A stretch of 64,000 nucleotides of DNA, from assembly GCA_029948255.1 (NCBI GenBank), contig JALIZF010001879.1:744001-808000 (forward strand), read 5' to 3'. Positions 23,241 to 34,758 of the stretch are shown here, piece after piece (within the stretch, counting starts at the first letter, position 1; each line of letters starts with the position of its first letter). A model generated the notes under the pieces. It ran no database searches. It worked only from the letters and a program-made list of their open reading frames with translations, and was not told where the DNA came from. This stretch comes from Telmatactis stephensoni. Lineage: Eukaryota; Cnidaria; Anthozoa; Actiniaria; Isophelliidae. Made by a program: the position numbers and the translations under genes.

Positions 23241-23937
23241 AAAACGATGGGCAGTGCAATAATGAGTCTGTGTATGTTCCTTTTCCGTTTCTGCTTTCGT
23301 CGCTCGTGAAAACCAAGCATAAGGCGCCGAAACAAAGTGAACTTTTATCGAATTAAGATCTCTTTTAGTTTAGTCGCAGACGACCTTTTTAGAACTCTAG
23401 TAGGCGAATATGCGAGAGTGCTTAAATTGATGGAATTAATTGGGTAAATGGATACATAGACGACAATGAATCATTGATATGGATGGAATCGGGAACATAT
23501 TAATTAATATATCAGTCAATCAGTCCCTCAATTTCATTAATCAATTAATAGATCTATCAATTAATCATTATTCGAATGAATGAATAAAGGTATAACCAGG
23601 AGGAAAAATAAATTAATTAACAAATAAATAACTTAAATAAAAATTAAATTAGATAAATGAAATGAAATTAATTGATAGATGGGATTGAGGAATTGATGAA
23701 TTAATATATCGGACAGTGTCAATTTCATCAATTTATCAATCTATCTCCCAATTAATCAACTGAATGCATAAATAAAGGATGAAAAAAAAAAAATGAGGTG
23801 AAAAACTGAATTAACGATTAGATGAATCAAATGATAAAAAGTAAGGAGCTTATGAATTACACTGCTTATCAGTAAATTGCCGAGTGAATTTTTTTTTATC
23901 GTTTGAGAGACATTAAAAAAGCCGATCGAAGCATTGA

Positions 23938-24069
23938 TACCCTGGGAACTAGAAGTTTATTTCTTGTAGCTTGCTGTTCACGCTTGTAATATTGACGGCT
24001 CTTGCGATCTAACTGACATTTTACAAGCGTCAAAAGCAAGATAGAAATAAACCTCTGGTTTCCAGGGTA
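23938..24069. repeat. Foldback element
   Basis: Arms TACCCTGGGAACTAGAAG... and ...CTCTGGTTTCCAGGGTA are inverted, with further inner pairing (GAAGTTTATTTCTTG with AGAAATAAACCTC; CGCTTGTAA with TTACAAGCG). Confidence 0.7.
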
Positions 24070-24195
24070 AAGCAGTCATCGTAACCATTAAAGAAAATGA
24101 AAAGATGGAATGATAAAGAAAGTAAAACTAGTTCGCTGCATCTGGAACCATGCTAAGACTGGAGTCAACCCGTTATCTCGAACTCCCAAGTATTC

Positions 24196-24540
24196 AGCTG
24201 TCAATACAGTAAACCTCGCTATGTCGAACTCCTCAGTATATTAAATGGACCAGGTACAAATGAAACCCAAGTCCCACTATTCCGAACTCTTGGAATATGT
24301 AGCTGTCAATACAGTAAACCTCGCTATTTCGAACTCCACAGTATATTATACCAGGTACAAATGAAACTCAAGTCCCGCTATTCCGAACTCTGGGAATATG
24401 CAGCTGTCAATACAGTAAACCTCGCTATTTCGAACTCCACAGTATAATATACCAGGTACAAATGAAACTCAAGTCCCGCTATTCCGAACTCTTGGAATAT
24501 GCAGCTGTAAATACAGGAACTGAACTCGCTTTGTCGAACT
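24196..24540. repeat. Tandem repeat of about 102 bases, 3.5 copies
   Basis: Copies start near 24197, 24301, 24402 and 24502 with AGCTGTCAATACAG. Each contains TTCGAACTC or TCCGAACTC twice. Confidence 0.85.
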
Positions 24541-25960
24541 TCGCGGCAGAACAAACCAGCTATAAATTAATCAAACCCCACTTTGTCCAACCCCAAAGCA
24601 AACTATAATTACAAATTCCAATACGATTATTCCCGTCATCTCGATCGATCACCCTAGGCGGCTCTTTAAGCAGTTAGTACTTAAGATAAAATGACAATTT
24701 TCGGTGACCAGAGAGAACCTCAATTTTCAATTTCCACCACAATTTTCGATTGCAGGGACTCAAGATAAGGTTACAACACAGTCATTGCATTTGCGTAAAC
24801 GCAACGATTCGCTAATTTCACAATTTTTAAAATGAATTAACGTTTTGAGAAAAGATATCGGGTTTCCTCACCTTTTAATACAAGATTATTTCCTTGATTC
24901 TTGTCCGTTTTTCATATTTTATCTTCTGTATTCTGTATTCTTTAGAGACATAACAAGCAAAATAATTGACCTGGGTGGGGAGGGACAGGTTTTTATTGCT
25001 AGATTGTTTTTATTTTTCGGCAACCCTTTGTTGTTTCTACGTCTTGTTTGCTACTTTATTATCGTTGAAAAGATTGATAAAGCCATAACATGTTTTTCCA
25101 AAATCATCATTGATCTCAGTGGGGGAGGGACAGTTTTATATTGCTGGATTTTTTTCTTTTTTTTTCTTTTCATTTTTTTGCCACCCCTCTTTGATTTTAT
25201 GTTGAGTAGTCTCTTATCATATTATTGATAGCAAAGGATATTGCTAGATTGCATGGGGCAACAATAACAAACAAAGAGAATATCAGAGTAAACAGATTTA
25301 AACAAGTACGTACCGCTGCACGAAACTGAATTTTTATTATAACGTTAGTCTACAATGGACCAAAAATAACTTCGATCTCATTCACAGAACCAAAAGTGAA
25401 ATGTTTATATCAAATGGGAAAGGTACAGGGCATAGGGTATCATCTGTTTTTGATTGGCACGAAGCACGAGTGATTATTTACTAAATAGTGTATATGGACC
25501 CATAGAGAAGCCTCTTGGGACAACACTCAGCCTATTGTATTAACTCATACATAACCCCGGTCTCTGAATTTTTGTTTGTTTTTCAAAGCACTTTGGAAAT
25601 TTCGAGTCTAAATATTGTTGGGTCACTCGGCTTGATTTCTTCTGTCGACGTGTTTTGGTGTCCGTCAGTCTGACCCCTGTTGTCTGTTATGATGTAATGC
25701 TTATGAACAGCGGTCTTCACGACAAGTAGCGGGACAAGTTCCAGTTGTTTTTCCCAACGATCCATCCAAGACGAGTTTACATCATCTATCTGTTACAGAT
25801 CTCGCAAAGATTTAGTTGTTGTGACAATACTTAAGAAGTCTTGTTGCGCTCTCTTGTAAGTCAGGAACACAAATTTGAACGTCAACCGTTTTGAATCAAA
25901 CACTAGAGGTCGTTCAAGAACTGTGATTAATACGCGGGTTGCTAAATAATAGCCTTCAAA

Positions 25961-26416
25961 ATGTCGCTCCTTGATAAACCTGTTTCGATGAATGAGCTTG
26001 GTAAAGCTGTTATTCAAGACATCAGTGCTGTGTCCCAACGTCAACTGTCTCAAGAGAAAAACGATCTAAGTGCCGTGTGGGAAAGCATGTACGAGAAAGG
26101 TTTACAACGCAAAGTAAGCACTCAGTGTTACTTCAATCCAGACGAATTAGAGATCCCTGAACATCATAAAACAACATCTCAAGAATCTAATACGGAAGGG
26201 GCCGAGCTTAGGACTGACAGTCAAAATGCCCCGGAGACACAGCAAGCTGAAACAGCAACAGACGAGGATCCTAAGAGTAAGAGAGATCTGGCAAGCGTGC
26301 ATATGGATCGAGCAATGAACACAAGCAGAGCTAATTGGCACAACCAAGGGAGACATTTTAGACGCAGAAGGACTTTTTCAAAGGAGGATTCCACGACAAA
26401 GATCCCAGAAATTTAA
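25961..26416 (+). CDS. Possible nested intronic gene, 151 residues, unknown function
   Basis: A single open frame in intron 17 on the host strand, with AAA before the ATG (favourable context). The product is hydrophilic: MSLLDKPVSMNELGKAV at the start, a Glu/Thr/Gln-rich middle, and a basic stretch RHFRRRRTF near the C-terminus. There is no glycine repeat, signal peptide or membrane segment. GTATGT directly follows the TAA stop; an ATTAAA poly(A)-like signal is near 26745. I do not recognise the family. It could be a nested gene, a retrocopy or chance. Confidence 0.4.
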   Translation: MSLLDKPVSMNELGKAVIQDISAVSQRQLSQEKNDLSAVWESMYEKGLQRKVSTQCYFNPDELEIPEHHKTTSQESNTEGAELRTDSQNAPETQQAETATDEDPKSKRDLASVHMDRAMNTSRANWHNQGRHFRRRRTFSKEDSTTKIPEI

Positions 26417-29400
26417 GTATGTTTTTGAAACTGCATGAGATACGTGTTTGACGAGGATTTCGCTCCTGAACCAAGGCAGCTATAATAGTCGTTGAATTAT
26501 TAATTTTCTATTTCACTTAGAATATCACAATTATTCATACACGCTAGCCACGCAACATTGATTTGTTTTGTAGAAATATTTCCCTTTTGGACTGAGAAAT
26601 CTCTGTGTGAGGTCCAGGAAAAGTTGGAATATGTATGTATAAAAGGTGCATAGCAAAATATTCAATTACATGCTTGAACTTGTTTTCGTCGTTTATGTAA
26701 ATTAGCTCGCGTTCACGCAGAGTTTTTGTTCTACCTTGATAAAATTAAATTTCATTTCTCTTGAATCGAATTTGTGATTTTTTCTCCAATTCATTATATA
26801 TATATTCTATTTTCCTAAAAAGGCAGCCAATATTTTTTCGATAAGAATAATTTTGGAGCTTAGTTCACGAAGTAGATCATATGGTGCTATATTGTCTGCC
26901 GACACATTGGGCCAACATTGGACCTATTTCTTGTAGTTAGGTTTTATACAATTTCAACATTCTCCTTTTCTAATTTATTTCTTAAAATCCTTTTGGACTT
27001 TAGAATTCGTGGATTATGAGTTGAAAAATCGAAAAATTTAATTGGGTAATTTTTGCCACCGGACTTCAGTGTGATTGAATGACAAAAGAATAATTTTTGG
27101 AATCAAAAGTGTATTTAATCATGCAATTTTTTTTTATCTATGGCTTTTGTCACCAGCTGTTCTTTCGAGCACAAAACTCGAAATTAAACATTTGGTGTAT
27201 TAGGAACCTTTTTATTCAACCAGCAAAGACCTGCAATATTTGACAAACAATGTCATTTTCAAGCACCGGTTTGATGATGGCCAGGAAAAGATTTTGAAGT
27301 GTGGCTACTTATAGAGTGATTTTATTTATTTAACCCGATTACTATGTAGTTGGTGCTAGTTGATAAAGAACACAAGAAATTAAAACACGGGTTTTAAACT
27401 AACTGTTACGCGTACTATTTTTTCGTGTGTTAAATAAAATCGCTCTAGCGCCAAAAACACCTAATGGTAACAAAAGCCATGGAGACCAAAGACAATTTAC
27501 AAGATGGCCACGGAGCCGCCACTAAACATTAACAACATGCTGTGATTTCATATAATTTACGACAAAGGACTACTGAAAGGATCACAGGCGTCCCGCGAAG
27601 CTGGTCATAAAATGTGTTTTGAAAATTCAAATAGATATCAAAGAGAAACTTTATTCCTTGACGTTTGTATTAAAGTCAGGTGAAGATATTCCACTATTGA
27701 TTGGTGGACTTAAACTGAGCAGCCGGCACTTGATCTTGTTTTGCTTACCGTAGTCTTTGGAGTAAAGTTTTGCTTCCTTGTTTTGATCGTCTGAGATCTG
27801 ACAGTGCATTGTAAGCGGAAGTCTTTAGTGGTCAGTTGTTATCGCTTGGAACAAAAATTGGTTGAATTTTCTATCTGTAGGAGATTGTATGGCCTGCGTA
27901 GTGGCCCTCCGGGGGGCTGCGCAGGCTAGAGATTGCATCAGCGAAATGGGGCCAGTCTCTTGCAGGTGTAGGCGATCGTCTAATAAAGTGCTTTAAGAAA
28001 TAAAAATTGTAGAAAGCCCATTAAATGCTAGAATGTTACGAAAAAGTGTTCTGGTGTTGGTTTATTAGTTGCTTCCGTGATACGGGCATTTCTATAACGG
28101 ACAGGTCTCTATTCCCTATAAATGAATCCTGTATAAAGGGGACATTTTTAAAATATCACAGACACTTTCTTCAGCCCGGCTCTGGGGTCCGTTCAAAAGA
28201 GGTTTTACTGAATTTTTACCCCGATTCTTGGGCCCAAATTTTGAGCAGCTTTCAGCAACTACTTATCATCTAATCTGTTTTTCGTGATTGGGTATTCAGA
28301 AGAACTTGCCGCTCTCCACGGCGACATAAAACACCCCTTGGTATTAAACATTTCATTTGTATGCATCGTACGTGCCTATTTTCCGACATGAAGATATATG
28401 AGAAATGACCCAGTAGATTTTATTAAATCAGTCTTTGTTTTTATTAGAAACGTAAAGCGTTAAACGTAATGAAAATAAATTGGAAACCAAAAACCATTAG
28501 TTTTCATGACACGGTGCCAGCCATTTCCATGGTAACATGAATTTGATCCATGGCTGTGGAGGATATTGAATACTTTTTAGGGTAAACGATGTGCAGAATG
28601 ATAAATTACAACTTTTGTTGCTTTCTAGAAATAATTATTTATGCATCTGTGTGCAGATGTTTTCCTATGATTCCACGGCAAGGGCACGACATCCCATGCC
28701 AGTCAGCACGTTCCACTATTGCTGTCAAAGGTTAATGCATGTGAACAGGCTGACAATAATCTGAGAGACGTCTCTCATCAACATGTAAGATTCATTTAAC
28801 CGGTCAATACCTTTCTCCCCTCGCCCTGTCCAGTACTTCTCTCCACATTCGAAGCGAAGATAGTGTATCACGTAAAACAAGAAAGATCGCCCACTACAAC
28901 CCAAAAATATCATCCAGGTAACGTGACAAGGTCGGACATTAGAAGTGGGTTAAGTACCGCTTAAACTATGTAGAAATGACATGTGACGGATCCAACCCCC
29001 CTCCCCCCCAAAAAAAATACAAAAAACAAAACAAAAACAACAAAACAAAACAAAAACAAAACAAAGCAAAACAAAAATAAACAAACAAATAGACTAAAAG
29101 AAAAAGAAAGAGATAGAGAAAACCTAGATAGTTATGCTCGCATCGTTCAAGTGGAATGTCGAAGAATTTGTCATCGAAAAGTTGCCTCACTCTAGGTACC
29201 AGAGGATCTAACCCAGGAGTGAGTACCAGAGGATCTAATTCTCACTCCTGGGTTTTGTGCGCGGCGTGTCCTCTCGGTGTTGATGGTTTTTGTAGGAGGC
29301 GTGTCAGCAATACCCCATTTGAGTATCGCAGATCTTTTTTTTTCCTGTTATACTTTGACGAGAGAAAAATAATGGCCTCTGGTACTCAGGGTGTACAACA

Positions 29401-29796
29401 AAACAAGTGAGTGAGAAGTAGAGCCTCTGGTACCCAGGGTATTGCTGACGCGCCTTGTACAACAAAAACCCGTGAGTGAGAAGTAGAGCCTCTGGTAATC
29501 AGAGTATCCAGGCTTCAAAAGTCATGGATTGGAAAAGTTATTCAATTTTAGATTTTTGTCAAAAATATTTTCGGTTGAAGGATAAAAATGAAAGAAACAA
29601 ACAAACAAACCCCCCCCCCCAAAAGAAACAAAAACAACAACAACAAAAAACAAAAAACAACAACAACAACAAAAAGAAAAAACAAAACAAAGCAATACAA
29701 AAATAGAAACCGGCTTTTTGTTGAATACCAGATTTTTCCAGAGCGGGTCTGTGCAACTGGATTTAAGGCCGGGAAAAAATCAAATGGAAAAATGTT

Positions 29797-29945
29797 ATGG
29801 AATTTTGTTCCCAGTTTCTATGTGAATCCTGGATGTTGCTCAAACGCTCATCGGGAGATCTCTCCGGTCCCATGGAATTTTGTTTCCCAGTTTCTGTGTG
29901 AATCCTGGATGTTTCTCAAACGCTCATCGGGAGATCTCTCCGGTC
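29797..29945. repeat. 75-bp direct duplication
   Basis: ATGGAATTTTGTT begins copies at 29797 and 29872. Both end with CGGGAGATCTCTCCGGTCC. The copies are nearly identical. Confidence 0.9.
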
Positions 29946-30307
29946 CCCGGATGGCAGATAATATTGATCCCTTAGGTCTAGTCACAACATATGTAAACTA
30001 GTATATGTGTTTCAATTTTATCCTTTTTTCATTTTAACTTATTTTCCGGTCTCACAGTATGAAAGGTTCCGTTGCCTGTCAGATTCTAATCATACACCAA
30101 TATCCTTCCAAATTTTCAATTGATACGTGACCATTGTTGATTGTAACCACATTACAAGCACCTGGTATATTAAATCTTGTGCTATAAAATTAAATCGGTT
30201 TCCGATTATTTACATTAGTGAGCAACGTTAGGGGTTTTTGAACGTCGTTCACAACTGCTTTTTATCTTTATACAAACTCATGCGTTAAAAACAAAAACAA
30301 CTAAAAA

Positions 30308-30422
30308 AATGAAGAAGAAGAAGAAGAAAGAAAGAAAAAAGAAAAAAGAAAAGAAAAGAAAAGAAAAGAAAAGACAAGAAAAGAGAAGAAAAGAGAAGAA
30401 AAGAGAAGAAAAGAAAGAAAAG
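30308..30422. repeat. Purine-rich GAAAA/GAAGA low-complexity tract
   Basis: About 115 bases of almost pure A and G on the plus strand, mostly AAAAG pentamers and AAG trimers. Confidence 0.95.
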
Positions 30423-31360
30423 GCCCGGGAAGGTATCAAAAGCTTTCGATCCGTTATTTGTTTACGAGCATTGAGTCCCCACTAGATCAAACTAAATGGC
30501 TGGTCGTGAGCGAATAATTTTCAGTTATCTTATTACCTGTCATTAACTTTCAGTTATTTTGATTATCTTGATTACAGCGCGCTTATTACAAGCATGGAAC
30601 AAAGACCAGCCAAAAACAAAAGAGGATTAAAGAAGAAAGGGAAAAAACCAACACACACGCACACATCCCCGGTTTGATACAAGCAACAAACGGCTTGGTT
30701 GTCTTCGAGTCACATTGATTATTTCAGTCGAGACATTTCGATACAAAAATACCATTTTTTCCGAGTTGCGCAAGTACCCGTATGCCTATATATTGTTTTT
30801 ATCTATTTTCCCTTTTGATCACCGTTTGACGTTGTATTTGCGTCAAGACTCGTTCATTTTTAATTTCTTCTTTTAATGATTTCCTTTCCCACCAAGAGCC
30901 AAGGGCCCATCAAGAGAGTTCATCAATACATATACACGTATGACATGGAGAAAAGAGATACTTTCTTTAATATTTCTTGAATTTCTTATAGCTTTCAGTG
31001 AACACCGCGTTTATTAATATTGTACCTAATCAATCCAATACCAAGCAATGAATAGCAAATGAAAAAATAAACGAATAAAGAAATAAATGAATAAATAAAA
31101 AACAAAGTAACACGCAAAATCTACCGAACAAGCAGTATTGGGAAGATCAGCATATGTGAAAATAAGTATTGTTCTATTTTTCAAGCAACTTAGGCTTCTT
31201 TCCATCTTATAAACTATGAGAGAGAAATAGTATTTAGTGTTAATGATATATAGCACAGGCCAAGCAATGATGGAGAGTAACGCGTACGTTATGAACGCTA
31301 GCTTTACTCTGATCGATCATCAGTAAAATATTAGAAATTCGGGTTCCAATCCTGCATTTA

Positions 31361-31556
31361 ATACAAAATGTTTTCCATCTCATGTTGTATTTGATGGTAT
31401 CTTTTAATCTTTTTGCGAGCTTTTTTCTGTGTTTGAGCCGTTTTAAGCTGTCTTTTAAATAGAAAACAGCTTAAACCGGCTCAAACACAGAAAAAGCTCG
31501 CAAAAAGATTAAAAGATACTATCAAATACAATATGAGACAAAAAGGTATTTTGTAT
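31361..31556. repeat. Long hairpin (arms about 90 bases)
   Basis: The left arm runs from ATACAAAATG through GTATCTTTTAATCTTTTTGC to GAGCCGTTTTAAGCTG. The right arm is its near-exact reverse complement, ending GGTATTTTGTAT. The loop is only about 20 bases. It sits 245 bases before exon 18. Confidence 0.9.
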
Positions 31557-31800
31557 TCTTGTCTTGGGTCAGATCAAATTCTCCTCGGAAGATGTCATCC
31601 AATTGGTCTGAGACCATTGTCATCTAGGCAAACAAAACATAGATCATTGTATTCAATGTATTAGTCTCATTGTATTCTTTTATCAAACCAATAGGAAAAG
31701 GTCTCGAGAGGTCCTGAGTTCGATTTCTAGTCATCACAGCACTGATGGAAAGAGGGGTGGGGGTTAAATATAGTGCTTTACGTTTTACTTTTAATTACAG

Positions 31801-32026
31801 CGTACACAAGACGCACAACGGCGGAGGCGGAGCCGGTGGTCGTATTGCGGTATATTTCAAAAGTAACCGAACTTTCAGTGGCTCGTTCCAGGCTCTTGGT
31901 GGAAACGCCACTGACGGTGGATTGAGCGGAGGACCCGGGACGATCTTCTTTTACCATCTTATTCACAAACATCGAACTCTGTTGATAAGCAATGCTGGTA
32001 TAAGACCTTTACCATCTAATCAAGAG
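31801..32026 (+). CDS. Exon 18: unit 4 GGRIAVYF segment
   Basis: After a 9.2-kb intron the frame continues exactly (phase 2): HNGGGGAGGRIAVYF, GSFQALGGN, GGPGTIFFYH and HRTLLISNAG. Phase 0 out at GAG|GTATGT. Confidence 0.92.
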
Positions 32027-32107
32027 GTATGTATCAAGGGGTCCGGATATACTATGAAACTTTTCCTATAGCTGTTTCTTCAACGTTACGCACAACGGTA
32101 GTACAGC

Positions 32108-32242
32108 AGCTTTCGTATGATTGTGAAACGGACCGCGCCGTGCCGTGACCGTGTCAGTGCCGTGTTGTCTATAAAAACATTCAAAATTCCTGCCGTAACC
32201 GTGCCGTGACCGTGCAGTACCGTTATCACAGTCATACGGAAT
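32108..32242. repeat. Foldback element with GCACGG words, copy 2
   Basis: Ends TTTCGTATGATTGTGAAACGG and CCGTTATCACAGTCATACGGAA are inverted. The interior is rich in CCGTGCCGTGACCGTG. Related to 10985-11110. A GCAAC-type repeat follows to about 32420. Confidence 0.75.
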
Positions 32243-32783
32243 CTAAACTAGTACGGTGTGTCCATTCTTGCAACGGGTACACAACGTTGCGCGCCACTGT
32301 TGCAGGGTGGACACGCGATGCAGTTTCGGGAAAAGTTCCATCGTGTGTCCGGTCCTTTATGTTGCATTCAGTAAACATATTTTTAGATCGCGTTAGGAAT
32401 TTTTTCAACAACATTACCAGGAAATTGTTGCGACTTAGTAGTAGTAGAGTACTTTCCTTTGTGCCATTTATAGGTACTCGCGAAACGCGACCGGGTATTT
32501 TTGTGATATGCTTAAACGGCAACATCTTCCTAAATAATCAAATCCACGAGCCATTCAATTGGGACACTAGTCACCCAATTCCTGCGAGTATGTGTGTGCG
32601 CGCGAGCATGAAGAAGAAAGGGAAAGAATTTGCGAAAAAGGTGGAACCAACACAGGAACAAAGCATACTTAGGGGTTATATGGACGGCTCATAATACGGT
32701 TGTTTAAACTCTCTTTTCAGTATAGAGTACTAATATTTCCAGTAAGTATCGAGATAACACACTTGAAATTCTGTTTTCCTTAG

Positions 32784-33104
32784 GTTATAAAAAGCTATGC
32801 CGACGTCTCGCTTGTCCCAGGAAGGGCGTGGCTGTTACCGTCGTCAGGAGACCACCCTTTGGCCGGAGATCAACAATATATGTTTGAAGAACTACAGATC
32901 TACGGAGGGGCGCATTTAGCAATCCTTACCGAACCACACAATCGCTCTGCATCGATATTCTTTCGTAACATGATCGGAGATCGTACCGGCACTGTACACA
33001 TTGGTTATAATCAAACAATGGATTTGATACGAGAAACTATCGATTTGCCTTTCTCTGTTCGTGTTTATCGTGGAGGGTTCCTTGGTTTGGCACCCGTTAC
33101 AACG
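32784..33104 (+). CDS. Exon 19: beta-rich half of unit 4
   Basis: VPGRAWLLPSSG, FEELQIYGGAHLAIL, NMIGDRTGTVHIGYNQ, IDLPFSVRVYRGG and LGLAPVTT. An almost ideal consensus unit. Phase 0 at both ends. The next intron (305 bases) has no feature. Confidence 0.95.
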
Positions 33105-33409
33105 GTACGTAACGTTCATTAAATCCGTGAAACGGAGCGATGATGGAGAGGGAGGGGGTGAAACGCATGCACATTGTCGTCGTCAAGATTTTAAATTTCT
33201 TGATTCCACAGATGGGAATGTTTCGAATCTTAAAAAGAGATTTTTAGAATCATTCCTAGGGCTAGTGCAATCGTTTGTTTTCTATGAAGTCGTCTTCGGT
33301 TTAGCCCCTGAAAGCAGCTGTCCAAGGAGAGTGAGCAAAGGGATGGCTGTTTTCTTAGGATATCTACGAATTAAGTGACCTCTTATTTCTTATTCCTTCT
33401 GTTGTATAG

Positions 33410-33944
33410 GTCCATGGTGTTGGTATCCATCTTGACGGTGTTCTTTCCTACGTGAAAAACATCACTCTCCATCACGATGGACTGCTATCACTTAACGAGG
33501 ATTCACGAACAGGAAACGAACACGCTGAAAACGATTTCAAGTTCGACTTTGTAACCGTGCAATCCAAAGGACTTGTGCGCATGCTCTCTAACCCAGCAAT
33601 GCATCTTGGGATGAATTTGACTGTCAAAGTTCTTCTCGTAGAGGGTGGTGGTGTCGTCGAAGGCGCAGATCTAAGAGTCCTAGCCGAAAACATCAGTATT
33701 AATACCAATGGATTGCTTTCTCTCAACGGGCATGGATACTCCTTCAGCCACGGGACGTCGTTGGGGGTTAATGGAAAGATGAATAAAGGCATAGGGAGTG
33801 GTAACAGCTACGGAGCATCAGGTGGAGGGTATGGTGGGACCGGTGGACGAGGGAAGACCACCCCGACTGTAGGTCTTCCTTATGGAAACTTGTACGAGCC
33901 GTCAGAGTTTGGGAGCAGCGGCGGTGGAGGCAGTGGAACATCAG
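33410..33944 (+). CDS. Exon 20: end of unit 4 and glycine-rich start of unit 5
   Basis: VHGVGIHLDGVLSYV, NITLHHDG, VLLVEGGGVVEG, AENISINTNG and LSLNGHGYSFSH close unit 4. GGGYGGTGGRG, LPYGNLYEP and FGSSGGGGSG open unit 5. Phase 0 in, 1 out. Confidence 0.95.
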
Positions 33945-34214
33945 GTATTCCAAAATCTGTGTTAATTGATTTAGTACCGTCAATAAAAGAATTGTTGTCT
34001 AGAGCGCAAACACTAAATCGAAAAACAACTTAGTAGCTAAACAGTTAATGGACTTATAAGACAAACCAAGACACCAGGAAAAAATGGCAAATAACGAAAA
34101 AAGCACTAATAACGATGATAATGATATAAGTGTTTATACTATTAGCAAAAATTAGTGTTATGAATACGTCATTTTGATAATAATGACGTCATACCAACAT
34201 GTTTTCGCATTCAG

Positions 34215-34476
34215 GACCCGGTGGAGGACGTCTCTTTCTAAACGTCACATACCTCCTCGAAATCGACGGTATATTATCAGCCGATGGTGGTGATGCAAAA
34301 TCTCAAGGGGGAGGAGGAAGCGGTGGCAGTGTCTGGATTTATACCAACATCATCAAAGGCTACGGCAGTATCAGAACGAACGGAGGAAAACCAGGAGATC
34401 TGCAGCAGGGTGGAGGTGGCGCAGGTGGTAGATTAGCTCTGTATTTCAGGAAGAACGAGACATTTACAAATTTTGC
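34215..34476 (+). CDS. Exon 21: unit 5 glycine-rich second part
   Basis: GPGGGRLFLNVTYLLEIDG, GGGGSGGSVWIYT, IKGYGSIRTNGG and GGGGAGGRLALYF. Phase 1 in and 2 out. Confidence 0.93.
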
Positions 34477-34758
34477 GTAAGTGAAGTTGTAATAGACAAT
34501 GAAATCAATCTTAACGTCTAGCTTGTTATGGGGAGTAAATTACGCACGTGAGGCAGAGGCTGATAATTTTGGAAATTCTGCTCACATATTTGTAATCATT
34601 TAGCATTTGTTCGTTTTATCTATATGCAATTTATGTATAAGCTTGATTTTCAACGTGCTCTGACTACAACTCCCATCGTGTTTATACAGTACAGAGGGGC
34701 ACGCGAATTTACGTACATTGCTTGTAATATACCTAACATGTACAACATCTCTTTCTAG

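Larger units (their letters stand above)
22585..25960 (+). other. Intron 17, left part
   Basis: Non-coding, repeat-rich: a GCAAC-type dispersed repeat (about 22620-22860), a CAAA/CAGA microsatellite, AT-rich sequence with ATTAATT words (23450-23870), a foldback at 23938, a tandem of about 102 bases at 24196-24540, and T-rich DNA with two GTGGGGAGGGACAG-like copies (24970, 25120). No exon of the giant gene is seen. Confidence 0.5.
26417..31800 (+). other. Intron 17, right part
   Basis: No exon of the giant gene is seen. It contains an imperfect inverted repeat around 27315-27455 (GAGTGATTTTATTTA / TAAATAAAATCGCTC), A/C-rich low-complexity stretches (28998-29095, 29606-29705), inverted copies of CCAGAGGATCTAA-type sequence (29190-29510), a 75-base duplication, a GAAAA-rich tract and a long hairpin. 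Confidence 0.5.

Noticed and set aside
23097..23335. Cys/Leu/Val and Thr/Asn-rich frames
   Set aside because: Microsatellite translation (CAAA/CAGA).
25793..26053. Minus-strand 86-residue frame overlapping the nested plus-strand frame
   Set aside because: Shorter, overlaps the start of the better candidate and has no recognisable motif.
30308..30422. Possible poly(A)-type retrotransposon tail
   Set aside because: No element body is seen next to it; it looks like simple purine-rich sequence.
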